Translations under genes and position numbers: made by a program
Shown: one piece after another, positions 1 through 8,712 of the stretch
Position numbering within the stretch: the stretch's first letter is position 1
Layout: the number at the start of each line of letters is the position of its first letter
Source: Rhodobacter sp.
Lineage (GTDB): Bacteria > Pseudomonadota > Alphaproteobacteria > Rhodobacterales > Rhodobacteraceae
Reading direction: 5' to 3'
Length of the DNA: 50,287 bases
Assembly (NCBI GenBank): GCA_020250125.1
Contig: JADCEL010000093.1
Location: 1-50,287 of the forward strand
Notes under the pieces: generated by a model
Told to the model about the DNA's origin: nothing
Seen by the model: the letters and a program-made list of their open reading frames with translations, nothing else
Databases searched by the model: none

Positions 1-2
1 TC

Positions 3-110
3 CGACGATTCACCGCCTGGATCGGCGGGAAGCCGTTCACCGGAACCACCCGGACCAAGCCGGAGCAACTGTCCCTCTTCGAAGCCCTGAACGTCTCAAA
101 GCCTGTATGA
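3..110 (+). CDS. C-terminal end of an unidentified protein (possible transposase), cut by window edge
   Basis: An open frame enters from the left edge and ends at TGA 108-110. Its 35 visible residues end in PEQLSLFEALNVSKPV. Third codon positions are mostly G/C until the last few codons, which suggests real coding sequence. I do not recognise the family. A transposase tail is possible because an 11-bp perfect inverted repeat and a locally AT-richer stretch follow directly, but no catalytic motif is visible. The function stays open. Confidence 0.4.
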   Translation, partial: RRFTAWIGGKPFTGTTRTKPEQLSLFEALNVSKPV

Positions 111-121
111 ACCGCCAGATG

Positions 122-148
122 TTGTGGCAATTCCGGAAATTGCCACAA
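122..148. terminator. Perfect 11-bp inverted repeat after the left-edge gene
   Basis: TTGTGGCAATT and AATTGCCACAA are separated by five bases (CCGGA). There is no clear T-run after it on the plus strand. It could be a terminator for the truncated gene or a sub-terminal repeat of an insertion sequence; the sequence alone does not decide. Confidence 0.4.
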
Positions 149-544
149 ATCATTTCAGTTACTTAGCCGATTTGCTGTCGAACCTGGGGGGGCCGGATGG
201 CATGGCAAAGCCACCGGCCGCAGCCTTCAGGGACGGCGGGCAAAGGCGGGGCGGCGGGCAGTATCCTGACAGGCCAGACCCGCAGGACACCGGGCACCCC
301 GCCGGCCGGAAAATGGGGCGGCGGTCCGGGTCTTCTGCCGCTGCCGGGCGGCGGGGCCGCTGCGGCGGATGCCGGGTGCCTTTGCCGGCGGCGGCCGTGT
401 TGTGCTGACTGCGTGCAGGATCAGAACATCCCTGTCCCGCCCCCCTGAACGGGCTTTGCGCCCCCGCGCACCGCGCCGCGTGGCGTGCACATACATCAGG
501 CCGTCTTGCCGATCCCCCCTTTGCCCCGGTAAGGGGGGACGGGA
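149..544. other. Gene-free region between left-edge gene and sseA
   Basis: About 400 bases without a convincing gene. The first 40 bases are AT-richer (possible end of inserted DNA), then the composition becomes very GC-rich with many short G and C runs. The open frames crossing it have no good ribosome site and no recognisable sequence. A purine-rich AAGGGGGGAC near 531-540 serves as the ribosome site of the next gene. Confidence 0.5.
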
Positions 545-1423
545 ATGATGGGGGCGCAGATGGCGGCAGATGATCCCGGAACGCTTGTTTCGACGCAGTG
601 GCTCGAGACACATCTGAAGGACCCGGATCTGCGGGTTCTCGATGCGTCCTGGTATCTGCCAGATGCCGGGCGCGACCCGAGGAACGAATACCTTGCGGCC
701 CATATTCCCGGCGCGCGCTTTTTCGACATCGACGGGATCGCCGATCATCGGTCTTCCCTGCCCCATATGGCCCCGCCGCCCGAAAAGTTCATCAGCCGGA
801 TGCGGGCGATGGGCGTGGGCGACGGGCATCAGGTGGTGGTCTACGATTCTGCCGGACTGTTTTCTGCGGCACGCGTCTGGTGGACCTTCCGCCTGATGGG
901 CAAGACGGATGTGGCGGTTCTGGACGGCGGCTTGCGCAAATGGCAATCCGAAGGACGGCCTGTTGAAGATGTGCTTCCCGTCATCCGGGACCGCCACATG
1001 ACGGTGCAGCGGCAGGCCTCTTTGTCCAAAGACGTGACGCAGGTGGCCCATGCCAGCAAACTGGGCGATACCGAAATCATTGATGCCCGGCCGGCCGCCC
1101 GCTTCCGCGGCGAGGTGCCGGAACCGCGGCCGGGCCTTCGGTCCGGCCACATTCCCGGATCAAAGAACGTGCCCTATCCGCTGCTTCTGAATGAGGATGG
1201 AACGATGAAGGATCTTGCCGGGCTGCGGGCCGCCTTTGCCGGGGCCGGGGTCGATCTGACCCGTCCTGCCATCACCACCTGCGGTTCGGGTGTGACGGCC
1301 GCAATCCTGTCTCTGGCGCTGGAACGGCTGGGCCACCGCAACCACGCGCTGTACGACGGAAGCTGGGCCGAATGGGGCATGTATCACGACCTGAAGGTGG
1401 CAAAGGGGCAGTCCGGTGTTTGA
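545..1423 (+). CDS. sseA: 3-mercaptopyruvate/thiosulfate sulfurtransferase (SseA family)
   Basis: A 292-residue two-domain rhodanese that moves sulfur from 3-mercaptopyruvate or thiosulfate to thiol acceptors in the cytoplasm. The first rhodanese domain (about residues 15-140) is non-catalytic and carries the family segment VWWTFRLMG followed by VLDGGL. The second (about 170-285) holds the active-site loop CGSGVTA with nucleophilic Cys246; this loop is typical of mercaptopyruvate sulfurtransferases rather than thiosulfate rhodaneses. The length is normal. The start at 545 has AGGGGGGAC just upstream; in-frame ATGs at 548 and 560 are alternatives. The stop overlaps the next gene's start by 8 nt, so the two are probably co-transcribed and translationally coupled. 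Confidence 0.9.
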   Translation: MMGAQMAADDPGTLVSTQWLETHLKDPDLRVLDASWYLPDAGRDPRNEYLAAHIPGARFFDIDGIADHRSSLPHMAPPPEKFISRMRAMGVGDGHQVVVYDSAGLFSAARVWWTFRLMGKTDVAVLDGGLRKWQSEGRPVEDVLPVIRDRHMTVQRQASLSKDVTQVAHASKLGDTEIIDARPAARFRGEVPEPRPGLRSGHIPGSKNVPYPLLLNEDGTMKDLAGLRAAFAGAGVDLTRPAITTCGSGVTAAILSLALERLGHRNHALYDGSWAEWGMYHDLKVAKGQSGV

Positions 1424-2597
1424 TGCGCTGAAACCGCAGCCGCAGGACAGGATTCTGCAGCTGATCCAGATGTTCCGGGACGATCCGCGCCCCGGCAAGA
1501 TCGACCTTGGCGTTGGCGTCTACAAGGATGCAACCGGCCTGACCCCGGTGATGCGCGCGGTCAGGACGGCCGGGAAACGGCTGTGGGAAAGCGAGACGTC
1601 CAAGACCTATACCGGGCTGGCCGGTGACCCTGCGTTTCACGCGGCGCTGTCGGGTGTGATCCTGGGGGGCAGCGTGGCGCAGGACCGGATTGCGGCGGTG
1701 GCGACACCGGGCGGGACCGGCGCGATCCGCCAGGCGCTGGAACTGATCCGTCTGGCAAGCCCTGCGGCACGGGTCTGGCTGTCTGACCCGACCTGGCCCA
1801 ATCACCCGTCGATCATCCGCCATCTTGGCATCCCGATGGCCTGGTACCGCTATTTCGATGCCCAGACGCGCGGGGTCGATGCGGAAGGGATGCTGGCGGA
1901 TCTGGGGCAGGTGGCGGCGGGGGATGTCGTGCTGTTGCACGGCTGTTGCCACAACCCGACCGGGGCGAACCCGACCCTTGCGCAATGGGCTGCCGTTGCC
2001 GACCTTCTGGTGGCCAGGGGCGCTGTGCCGTTGATAGACCTTGCCTATCAGGGCTTCGGCGACGGGCTGGAGGCGGATGCCGCCCCGACGCGGGTCCTTG
2101 CCGCGCGCTGCCCCGAGGTGCTGATCGCGGCCTCCTGTTCCAAGACCTTCGGCATCTACCGCGAACGGACCGGCCTTCTGATCGGGATTGGGACTTCGGC
2201 GCAGCGCGGGCTGATCCAGGAAAACCTCGCGTTCCTGAACCGGCAGAACTATTCTTTTCCGCCCGACCATGGGGCGCGGCTGGTCACCCTGATCCTTGAA
2301 GACCCTGCCCTGACCGCAATCTGGGCGCAGGAACTGGAAGAAATCCGCCTGAACATGCTGGGTCTGCGCCAATCGCTGGCCGAGGAGCTGCGCCGCCTGA
2401 CCGGATCAGACCGCTGGGGCTTCATCGCCGGGCATCGCGGCATGTTTTCGGTGCTGGGCGCGACCGGGGCCGAGGTCGCGCGGCTGCGGGACGAGCGCGG
2501 CATCTACATGGTCAGCGACAGCCGGATCAACATTGCCGGGCTCAACGCAGCCACCGTTCCGGTGCTGGCCAGGGCCATCGCCGACATTGTCGCCTGA
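1416..2597 (+). CDS. tyrB: Aromatic amino acid aminotransferase (class I, PLP)
   Basis: A 393-residue fold-type I aminotransferase of the Asp/aromatic subgroup (Ia). It has the LGVGVYKD N-terminal loop, the CCHNPTGANPT cofactor-binding segment, and the PLP lysine in SCSKTFGIYRERTG (Lys243). These match TyrB/AspC enzymes that transfer amino groups between Tyr, Phe or Asp and 2-oxoglutarate. Which substrate is preferred cannot be told from the sequence. Translation starts at a GTG inside the last codons of sseA, with AAGGGG seven bases upstream. The pairing with a mercaptopyruvate sulfurtransferase is suggestive because such aminotransferases can make mercaptopyruvate from cysteine; that link is inference. 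Confidence 0.88.
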   Translation: MFDALKPQPQDRILQLIQMFRDDPRPGKIDLGVGVYKDATGLTPVMRAVRTAGKRLWESETSKTYTGLAGDPAFHAALSGVILGGSVAQDRIAAVATPGGTGAIRQALELIRLASPAARVWLSDPTWPNHPSIIRHLGIPMAWYRYFDAQTRGVDAEGMLADLGQVAAGDVVLLHGCCHNPTGANPTLAQWAAVADLLVARGAVPLIDLAYQGFGDGLEADAAPTRVLAARCPEVLIAASCSKTFGIYRERTGLLIGIGTSAQRGLIQENLAFLNRQNYSFPPDHGARLVTLILEDPALTAIWAQELEEIRLNMLGLRQSLAEELRRLTGSDRWGFIAGHRGMFSVLGATGAEVARLRDERGIYMVSDSRINIAGLNAATVPVLARAIADIVA

Positions 2598-2664
2598 CGG
2601 GCGGGCCCGGGCGATCCGGCCCGGTGGCCTGCCTGACCCGCCCCTTTTTCGCCACCCCAACAGA

Positions 2665-2689
2665 AAACGGCCCGGGCAAAGCCCGGGCC
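2665..2689 (-). terminator. Rho-independent terminator of glnK-amtB
   Basis: The arms GGCCCGGGC and GCCCGGGCC (2669-2689) enclose a three-base loop. Read on the minus strand the hairpin is followed by GTTTTCTGTT, placing it 70 bases after the amtB stop. No T-run follows on the plus strand, so it serves amtB rather than the aminotransferase gene. Confidence 0.7.
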
Positions 2690-2759
2690 GACGTGCCGCG
2701 CGGGGACGGGCCGCGCATGGGTGCGGGCCGGTTTGATCCGGCCCGCCCTGTCGGTTCGG

Positions 2760-4259
2760 TCACATGTTGTAGGCCCGTTCGCCATGTTCGGCCACATCCA
2801 GACCTTCGCGTTCCTCTTCTTCCGAAACGCGCAGGCCGATCACCAGATCAACCAGCTTGAACAGGATGTAAGACCCGATGCCCGAGAAGAGTACGGTGAA
2901 CACCACCGCCTTGACCTGCGCCATGAAGGCCGTGCCAAAGACATAATCCGCCACCAGAAGCGTCCCCGGCTGCGACAGGTAATCGGGTATGCCCGCCCCG
3001 CCAAGGGCCGGGTTCACCAGGATGCCCGTCGCCAGCGCGCCGATGATGCCGCCGACACCATGGATGCCAAAGACGTCAAGCGAATCGTCGATCTTGAAGG
3101 CATTGCGGATGAAGGACACCGCACCGAAGCAGCCCGCACCGGCGATCAGGCCCAGCACGACCGCCCCCATCGGCCCGGCAAAGCCCGCAGCCGGCGTGAC
3201 GGCGACAAGGCCGGCAATCGCGCCGGACACAAGGCCCAGAAGCGACGGCTTGCCCTTTACCGCCCATTCCGTGAACATCCACGATACACCCGCAGCGGCC
3301 GAGGCGACGAAGGTGTTGACCACGGCCAGCGCGGTGACGGCGTTCGATTCAAGGTTGGAACCGGCGTTGAAACCGAACCAGCCAACCCACAGCAGCGAAG
3401 CGCCGATCATCGTCATGGTCAGCGAATGCGGCGTCATCGAATCCTTCATGAAGCCAACGCGCTTGCCGATCACGATGGCACCGACCAGACCGGCCACCCC
3501 GGCGTTGATGTGAACCACGGTTCCCCCGGCAAAGTCGAGCGCGCCCCAGTTCCACAAGAGCCCGTTCGCGGCAAGGTTCGCGGCGGCAGCTTCGGCGGCA
3601 GCGGTGTCGCCCGCCGCTTCGGCCATCAGCAGCAGCGTCTGCTGTTCCGCCAGATAGTCGGGGCCACCCCACCACCAGACCATATGGGCCATCGGAAAGT
3701 AGATGAACGTGACCCACAGCACCACGAAAACCAGCAGGGCCGAAAACTTCACACGTTCGGCAAAGGCCCCCACGATCAGCGCCGGCGTGATGCAGGCGAA
3801 GGTCATCTGGAACGCGATGAAGGAATACTCGGGCAGCCAGACCCCGTTGGAGAAGGTCGGAACCATCGTTGTCGGGTCGACACCGGCAAGGAAGACCTTC
3901 GAGAAGCCGCCGACAAACGAATCCATCGACCCGCCATAGGTGAAAGCCAGCGAATAGCCGTAGGTGATCCAGATGATCGCAACGACGCAGGTGATGGCAA
4001 AGACCTGGGTCAGCACCGAAAGCATGTTCTTGCTGCGCACCAGGCCGCCGTAGAACAGCGCCAGGCCGGGCACCGTCATCAGCAGCACAAGGACGGTGGA
4101 AACGGTCATCCAGACAACATCGCCCTTGTCGACCGCTTTTTCATAGACATACGGCACCAGCGCCGCAGCATCTGCCGCCGCGTCCTGCGCCCGGACCGGA
4201 AGGGCTGTCAGCAGCGCGGGAAGCGCGGCAAGCCCGATGGATTTCATCAGTTTTGACAT
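2760..4259 (-). CDS. amtB: Ammonium transporter AmtB
   Basis: A 499-residue inner-membrane ammonium channel. A signal-like N-terminus (KSIGLAALPALLTALPVRAQ) is followed by eleven hydrophobic helices. Family signatures are clear: FYGGLVRSKN near helix 1, FAGGTVVHINAG in the middle (a pore histidine lies in VVHINAG), and FGIHGVGG with the second conserved pore histidine. The start is set at the ATG at 4259, with GGGGAAAG upstream; a longer frame opens at a TTG that overlaps glnK and is unlikely. It lies 29 nt after glnK, the usual operon in which GlnK plugs AmtB when nitrogen is sufficient. A terminator hairpin follows. Confidence 0.95.
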   Translation of the reverse strand: MSKLMKSIGLAALPALLTALPVRAQDAAADAAALVPYVYEKAVDKGDVVWMTVSTVLVLLMTVPGLALFYGGLVRSKNMLSVLTQVFAITCVVAIIWITYGYSLAFTYGGSMDSFVGGFSKVFLAGVDPTTMVPTFSNGVWLPEYSFIAFQMTFACITPALIVGAFAERVKFSALLVFVVLWVTFIYFPMAHMVWWWGGPDYLAEQQTLLLMAEAAGDTAAAEAAAANLAANGLLWNWGALDFAGGTVVHINAGVAGLVGAIVIGKRVGFMKDSMTPHSLTMTMIGASLLWVGWFGFNAGSNLESNAVTALAVVNTFVASAAAGVSWMFTEWAVKGKPSLLGLVSGAIAGLVAVTPAAGFAGPMGAVVLGLIAGAGCFGAVSFIRNAFKIDDSLDVFGIHGVGGIIGALATGILVNPALGGAGIPDYLSQPGTLLVADYVFGTAFMAQVKAVVFTVLFSGIGSYILFKLVDLVIGLRVSEEEEREGLDVAEHGERAYNM

Positions 4260-4288
4260 GTCAGATTTCACTTTCCCCACTGCGCCCG

Positions 4289-4627
4289 TCAAAGAGCATC
4301 GTCGTTGAGTTCGCCGGTCCGCACCCGCACGGCCTGCTCAACATCAAGCACAAAGATCTTTCCGTCGCCGATCTTGCCGGTCTTGGCCGTTGCGCGGATC
4401 GTTTCGACGACGGCGTCCGACAGGTTGTCGCTGACAACGATTTCAAGCCGCATCTTCGGCACGAAGTTCACGGCATATTCCGCACCGCGATAGATTTCCG
4501 TATGCCCGGACTGAGAGCCGAAGCCCTTGATCTCGGTCACCATCATGCCGCGCACACCGATAGAGGTCAGAGCTTCGCGGACCTCCTCCAGTTTGAACGG
4601 CTTGATTGCTGCTATGATGAGTTTCAC
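4289..4627 (-). CDS. glnK: Nitrogen regulatory protein PII (GlnK type)
   Basis: A 112-residue PII trimer subunit that senses 2-oxoglutarate, ATP/ADP and glutamine. The start KLIIAAIKPFKLEEV, the T-loop with the uridylylation tyrosine in YRGAEYAVNF, and the B-loop TGKIGDGKIFV are all present and intact. Translation begins at GTG 4627 behind a strong GGAAGGGAA ribosome site. Because amtB follows directly, this copy is the GlnK paralogue that binds AmtB rather than the GlnB next to glnA. Control by NtrC is expected from family knowledge, but I could not identify a site. Confidence 0.93.
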   Translation of the reverse strand: MKLIIAAIKPFKLEEVREALTSIGVRGMMVTEIKGFGSQSGHTEIYRGAEYAVNFVPKMRLEIVVSDNLSDAVVETIRATAKTGKIGDGKIFVLDVEQAVRVRTGELNDDAL

Positions 4628-4734
4628 GTCGCTTCCCTTCCGTGATGCAGGCGGCCGGGGTGGCCCACGCCCGAGAAAGGTTACGGAATTGCCGCAGGCA
4701 CAAGAAATGTGGCCGGGGCAGGGGCAGGAGTTTG

Positions 4735-4810
4735 GGGATTTCTGCCTGTTTTTTGTACTTTTTGGGCATCATGCATAATTTTTAATCATGACACTGATGC
4801 GAATCGCGTT
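4735..4810. promoter_or_regulatory. AT-rich divergent promoter region of glnK-amtB and the PBP1A gene
   Basis: This is the only clearly AT-rich stretch in the 264-bp gap between the divergent genes. It holds T-runs and CATAATTTTTAATC, which offers -10-like hexamers on both strands. No sigma-54 (GG-N10-GC) site or certain -35 pairing could be assigned, so only the region is marked. Confidence 0.35.
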
Positions 4811-4891
4811 CTCAGACCCTCCACATTTGTCACACGGCGCGCTAAAGTGCCTTCCAAGAGCAAGCGCACGCAACGAACGGGCGGAACAGGC

Positions 4892-7129
4892 ATGAGCGTG
4901 ACGGACAACAGGCGGCCGGTTCTGGTCGCGGACAGGCGCTATGCCGCCGCGCGCAAGGCCGCAGCCGGGTCAGGCGGGGGCAGCCGCAAGACGCCCGCCG
5001 CCAAAGCGAAATCCGCGCCCCGCCGCCCTGCGCCAAGGCGCAATCCGGTCACGGGCTTTTTCGGGGGCATCCTGCGCTGGATGCTGCGGATGATCTGGGG
5101 CATTGGCTGGCGCGTGGCCTTTCTGCTGGCCATCATCGTCGGCTCTGTCACGCTGTATTTCTACCAGAAGCTTCCCGAGGTCACGGCCCTGCTGGATGCG
5201 CGGGCCCGCGGATCGGTGACACTTCTGGACCGCAACGGCCAGGTGTTTGCCTGGCGGGGCGAGACGTTCGGCGGCCAGATCGATGCCGCATCGGTGTCGC
5301 CCAATCTGGTGAACGCCATCGTCGCCACCGAGGACCGCCGGTTCTACTGGCACGCAGGGGTCAGTCCGCGCGGGATCCTCAGCGCGATAAGGATCAACCT
5401 CAGCGAGGGACGCGGCCCGCTGGAGGGCAACGGCGGGTCCACCATCACCCAGCAGGTGTCCAAGCTGCTGTGCCTGGGCGTGCCCTATGACCCGGTACAG
5501 TGGACATCCGAGGCCGAATACGAAAGCGACTGCCGCAAGGGCGGCATCGTGCGCAAGCTCAAGGAAATGCCCTTCGCCTTCGCGCTTGAGGCGAAGTACA
5601 CCAAGAATGAAATCCTGACGATCTATCTGAACCGGGCCTATCTGGGTGCCGGTGCGCGCGGGTTCGAGGCGGCAGCGCAGCGCTATTTCGGCAAATCCGC
5701 AAACCAGGTGACACCGGCCGAGGCCGCGATGCTGGCCGGGCTGCTGAAGGCGCCGTCCTATTACGCCCCCACCAACAACCTGGACCGCGCCCGCGCCCGC
5801 GCCGGGGTGATCGTGGGGCTGATGGAAGATCAGGCCTACCTGACCGTCGAAGAGGCCGCCGTGGCCCGCGCCAACCCGGCGCACCTGTCTGACGCTGCGG
5901 CAACCCGATCGGGCGGGTTCTTTGCAGACTGGGTCATGGAATCGGGGCCCGCTTTCCTGACCAGCGAGACGACCGAAGATGTGATCATCCGCACCACGCT
6001 GGACCAGACGCTGCAGCGCGCGGCGGAAACGGCGCTTGCCGATGTCTTCGCGACAAAGCTGAAGGACGGATCAAGGGCGCAGGCGGCGGTTGTCGTCATG
6101 TCGTCGGATGGTGCGGTGCGCGCGATGGTCGGCGGCCGCAAGATCGAAGAGGCAGGTTCTTTCAACCGGGCCACGCAGGCGCTGCGCCAGACCGGATCGG
6201 CCTTCAAGCCCTTTGTCTATGCCGCCGCGCTGGACCTGGGCTATTCCCCGGCGGATTTTGTCGACGATTCTCCGCTGACCATCGACATTCCCGGCTCCGG
6301 CCCGTGGACGCCCGCAAACTATGACCGGGAGTTCCGGGGTGTTGTCACCCTGACCGAGGCCCTGCAGGATTCGCTGAACATTCCCGCCGTGCGGGTGTCC
6401 GAAGCGGTGGGGCGCGATCTGGTGCGGCGCGTCGCCAGCGATTTCGGCATCAAAAGCGATCTGGCGGCCGGCCCGGCGCTGGCGCTTGGCGTGTCTGAAT
6501 CGACGCTGATCGACATGACCGGTGCCTATGCCGGTATTCTCAATGGCGGCTCAGCCGTGAAACCCTACGGCCTTGTCGACCTGCGCCTGCAAGGTGACGA
6601 TGCCCCCCTGATGGGGCAGGACGGCGGCATGGGCGAACGCGTCATTTCGGACCAGGCCGCGCAGGAACTGACCTATATGCTGTCGCAGGTCGTGGAAAAG
6701 GGCACAGGCCGCCGCGCCGCCCTGCCCGACCGTCAGGTTGCCGGCAAGACCGGCACCACCCAGGCCGCGCGGGATGCCTGGTTCATCGGCTATTCCGCCG
6801 ATTACGTGGCAGGCGTCTGGATGGGCTATGACGACAATACCCCTCTGACCGGCGTCACCGGCGGGGGCTTGCCTGCGGAAATCTGGCACGAGGTGATGGT
6901 GCGGGTGCATGAAGGGCTGCCGCCCGCGCCGCTTCCGATGATCATCCCGGCACCAAGGCTGCCGCCGCAGGTGCAAAGCACCGCCCCGGACGAACAGATT
7001 GCGCAGCCTTCGCCCCCGGGACAGGCCGTTGCGCAGGCGTCATCGCAGGAAAACGCGGCGACCACCGGCCAGAAAGGGCAGGAGGGTCTTTTTCGCAACG
7101 TGCTGAATGCCCTGTCGGGCAACAACTGA
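4892..7129 (+). CDS. Class A penicillin-binding protein (PBP1A/1B type, bifunctional)
   Basis: A 745-residue bifunctional murein synthase. A basic, Ala/Pro/Lys-rich cytoplasmic tail (about 60 residues) precedes one transmembrane helix (GWRVAFLLAIIVGSVTLYFY). The glycosyltransferase-51 domain has EDRRFYWHAG and GGSTITQQVSKLL. The transpeptidase domain has the three penicillin-binding motifs: TGSAFK (Ser436, Lys439), SLNIPAV and KTGTT (Lys619). A Pro/Gln-rich tail of about 75 residues follows. The start at 4892 fits family N-termini; the frame is open further upstream but runs into the promoter region. It acts in the periplasm in septal or side-wall peptidoglycan synthesis. No partner gene is adjacent. 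Confidence 0.9.
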   Translation: MSVTDNRRPVLVADRRYAAARKAAAGSGGGSRKTPAAKAKSAPRRPAPRRNPVTGFFGGILRWMLRMIWGIGWRVAFLLAIIVGSVTLYFYQKLPEVTALLDARARGSVTLLDRNGQVFAWRGETFGGQIDAASVSPNLVNAIVATEDRRFYWHAGVSPRGILSAIRINLSEGRGPLEGNGGSTITQQVSKLLCLGVPYDPVQWTSEAEYESDCRKGGIVRKLKEMPFAFALEAKYTKNEILTIYLNRAYLGAGARGFEAAAQRYFGKSANQVTPAEAAMLAGLLKAPSYYAPTNNLDRARARAGVIVGLMEDQAYLTVEEAAVARANPAHLSDAAATRSGGFFADWVMESGPAFLTSETTEDVIIRTTLDQTLQRAAETALADVFATKLKDGSRAQAAVVVMSSDGAVRAMVGGRKIEEAGSFNRATQALRQTGSAFKPFVYAAALDLGYSPADFVDDSPLTIDIPGSGPWTPANYDREFRGVVTLTEALQDSLNIPAVRVSEAVGRDLVRRVASDFGIKSDLAAGPALALGVSESTLIDMTGAYAGILNGGSAVKPYGLVDLRLQGDDAPLMGQDGGMGERVISDQAAQELTYMLSQVVEKGTGRRAALPDRQVAGKTGTTQAARDAWFIGYSADYVAGVWMGYDDNTPLTGVTGGGLPAEIWHEVMVRVHEGLPPAPLPMIIPAPRLPPQVQSTAPDEQIAQPSPPGQAVAQASSQENAATTGQKGQEGLFRNVLNALSGNN

Positions 7130-7206
7130 CAGGGTGCGGAAGACGTGGCCACCGGAGGGTCGGGCCAAGCGCAAAGCGGGAAACACGTGCGCCTGCGCGC
7201 GCCCGG

Positions 7207-7955
7207 TCACCCTGGCAAAGGCCATAGCCCCAGTTCCAGCAGCACGCTGATTCTCGTCCCGCGGGGGGCCAAGGCCCCCGGCCAGCGCCCGACCCGCCCC
7301 CGGCGGGCGCTGGCCGCTGTGTCTCCCGGACGTTCCGATCTACAGGCCACCGTCCCGCAAGGGCGGGGGAAACACGGGTCGCGTTTCCTGTTCCCGCCCG
7401 GAGGGACGAAAGAACTGCCCCTGCGTCAATGGCAGGGGCCATTGCCCCTGCCACAGCACAACGCCGGGATCAGGACCAGCCGGGGGCCAAAGCCCCCAGC
7501 CGACACCCGACCCGCCCCCGGCGGGCGCTTCGCTCCCGCCGGGTCGGGCGCTGGCCTCTGTCTTTCCCGGACCTGCCGGTCTAAGGGGAACCGTTCCGCG
7601 CGGGCGGGGGAAACGCGGGTCGCGTTTCCTGTTCCCGCCCGGAGGGGCGTTCTCCGGGATGCCCAGTCTCTCTGGCAGGGGCCATCGCCCCTGCCACAGC
7701 GCCACGCTGCTCCTTGACCTGCCGGGGGCCAAAGCCCACGGCCCGCGCCCGAGCCGCCCATGGCGGGCGCTTCGCACCCGCCGGGTCGGGCGCTGGCCTC
7801 TGTCCCTCCCGGACCTGCCGGTCTGCAGGGCACCGTCCCGCGCGGGCGGGGGAAACGCGGGGCGATTCCGGGTCCCGCCCGGAGGGGCAATTCCTTTCCC
7901 CGGATCGCGAAGAGTCTCCCGCCAGGCAAGCGGTCGGATTGCTGTTTCAGCATCC
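7207..7955 (+). repeat. Tandem array of about three hairpin-rich GC repeat units (array A)
   Basis: Three units of about 225-280 bp lie head to tail between the PBP gene and hinT; units 2 and 3 are 243 bp apart. Each unit carries four inverted repeats in a fixed order. The first is GGCAGGGGC/GCCCCTGCC (7431-7452 and 7674-7695; degraded at about 7212-7233). The second is GGGGGCCAAAGCCCCC. The third is a long GGGCGC...GCGCCC-type hairpin around CGGCGGGCGCTTCGC. The last is GGGCGGGGGAAACGCG with a matching CGCGTTTCCTGTTCCCGCCC. Unit 3 ends in a tail with GGATTGCTGTTTCAGCA (7936-7952). The same unit occurs in reverse orientation at 49909-50287. Open frames cross it in several phases but share no protein-like features. 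Confidence 0.85.
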
Positions 7956-7990
7956 TGTCAGGCGACCCGAATCCTGCAGTTTCCCGCCTG

Positions 7991-8365
7991 TCAGGCCAGA
8001 AGCGGCCCCAGGTTGCGCCCGCCCAGAATGTGCAGGTGGTAATGCGGCACTTCCTGATTGCTGTCGGGGCCGGCATTCGCAATTGTGCGGTATCCCGCAC
8101 CGCCCGCACCGGGGGCAACGCCCAGCAGGGCACAGACCTGCGCCGCCGTGCGGTGGAAATCCACAAGCTCTTCCGCCGAGCCTTCGGCAGCGAAGTGATC
8201 GAAGGTCACATACCGCCCCTTTGGAATGATCAGGACATGGGACGGCGCATGGGGGCGGATATCGTGGAAGGCCAGCGTGTGGTCGGTTTCCAGAACGGTC
8301 CTGTTCGGTATCTCGCCGCGCAGGATGCGGGCAAAGATGTTGGTGTCGTCATACTGGTATGGCAT
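7991..8365 (-). CDS. HIT family protein (histidine triad nucleotide-binding, HinT-like)
   Basis: A 124-residue member of the histidine triad superfamily, small homodimeric nucleoside phosphoramidase/hydrolases. The N-terminal part has NIFARILRGEIP and HTLAFHDIRPHAPSHVLIIPK, both typical of bacterial HinT. The triad HYHLHILGG (His108, His110, His112) is intact near the C-terminus. The start ATG at 8365 was chosen because family proteins begin close to YDDTNIF; an ATG two codons upstream at 8371 is possible. Its 3' end lies 35 bp from repeat array A. The physiological substrate is unknown, as for most HinT proteins. Confidence 0.88.
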   Translation of the reverse strand: MPYQYDDTNIFARILRGEIPNRTVLETDHTLAFHDIRPHAPSHVLIIPKGRYVTFDHFAAEGSAEELVDFHRTAAQVCALLGVAPGAGGAGYRTIANAGPDSNQEVPHYHLHILGGRNLGPLLA

Positions 8366-8712
8366 TGGCATGATCCCCGGGTCGTGGTCGGCTGCGGTGA
8401 TCATGTGCACAGAATCCGCCAGAAAACCAAGCCCGCCGATCTGCCGCCCCCTTTGCCCTGTTCTGCCTTTTGGCCGGGGCACCTGCGGGGTCTGCACGGG
8501 CCGCCCGGCGGGGCACCGGCGCGCAGACACCCGTCTTCCTTCGCCCGGATATCCTGTCTGCGCGGATTGTCCGCTTCTGCGGGCGGGCGGAAGAGCGGCG
8601 GCGTCTGCACGGGCCTGCCATCGCCACAGGCGGGGTGAGCCAGACACAGACCCGGAACCGGGCGCTGCCCAACGCCCGCCCGCTGATCCGCCGGAAGAGT
8701 TGGACGGCGGGC
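8366..8712. other. Gene-free interval between hinT and the TetR gene
   Basis: Divergent intergenic DNA of about 350 bp before the TetR promoter. It is GC-rich and frames are open on both strands, but none has a ribosome site plus recognisable sequence. It must hold the hinT promoter, which I could not place. No strong repeat was seen. Confidence 0.4.

Noticed and set aside
2721-4256. A 511-codon open frame opposite amtB
   Set aside because: Exact antisense shadow of amtB with extremely charged composition.
4628-4760. A sigma-54 or NtrC site before glnK
   Set aside because: No GG-N10-GC pair with the right flanks and no clear NtrC dyad; only an AT-rich promoter region can be marked.
7145-7777. 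Open frames on both strands through GC repeat array A
   Set aside because: They repeat with the DNA unit, occur in several phases, and change frame between units; the conserved feature is hairpin structure, not a peptide.
8366-8712. A gene between hinT and tetR on either strand
   Set aside because: Open frames exist but lack ribosome sites, start choices and any recognisable sequence.
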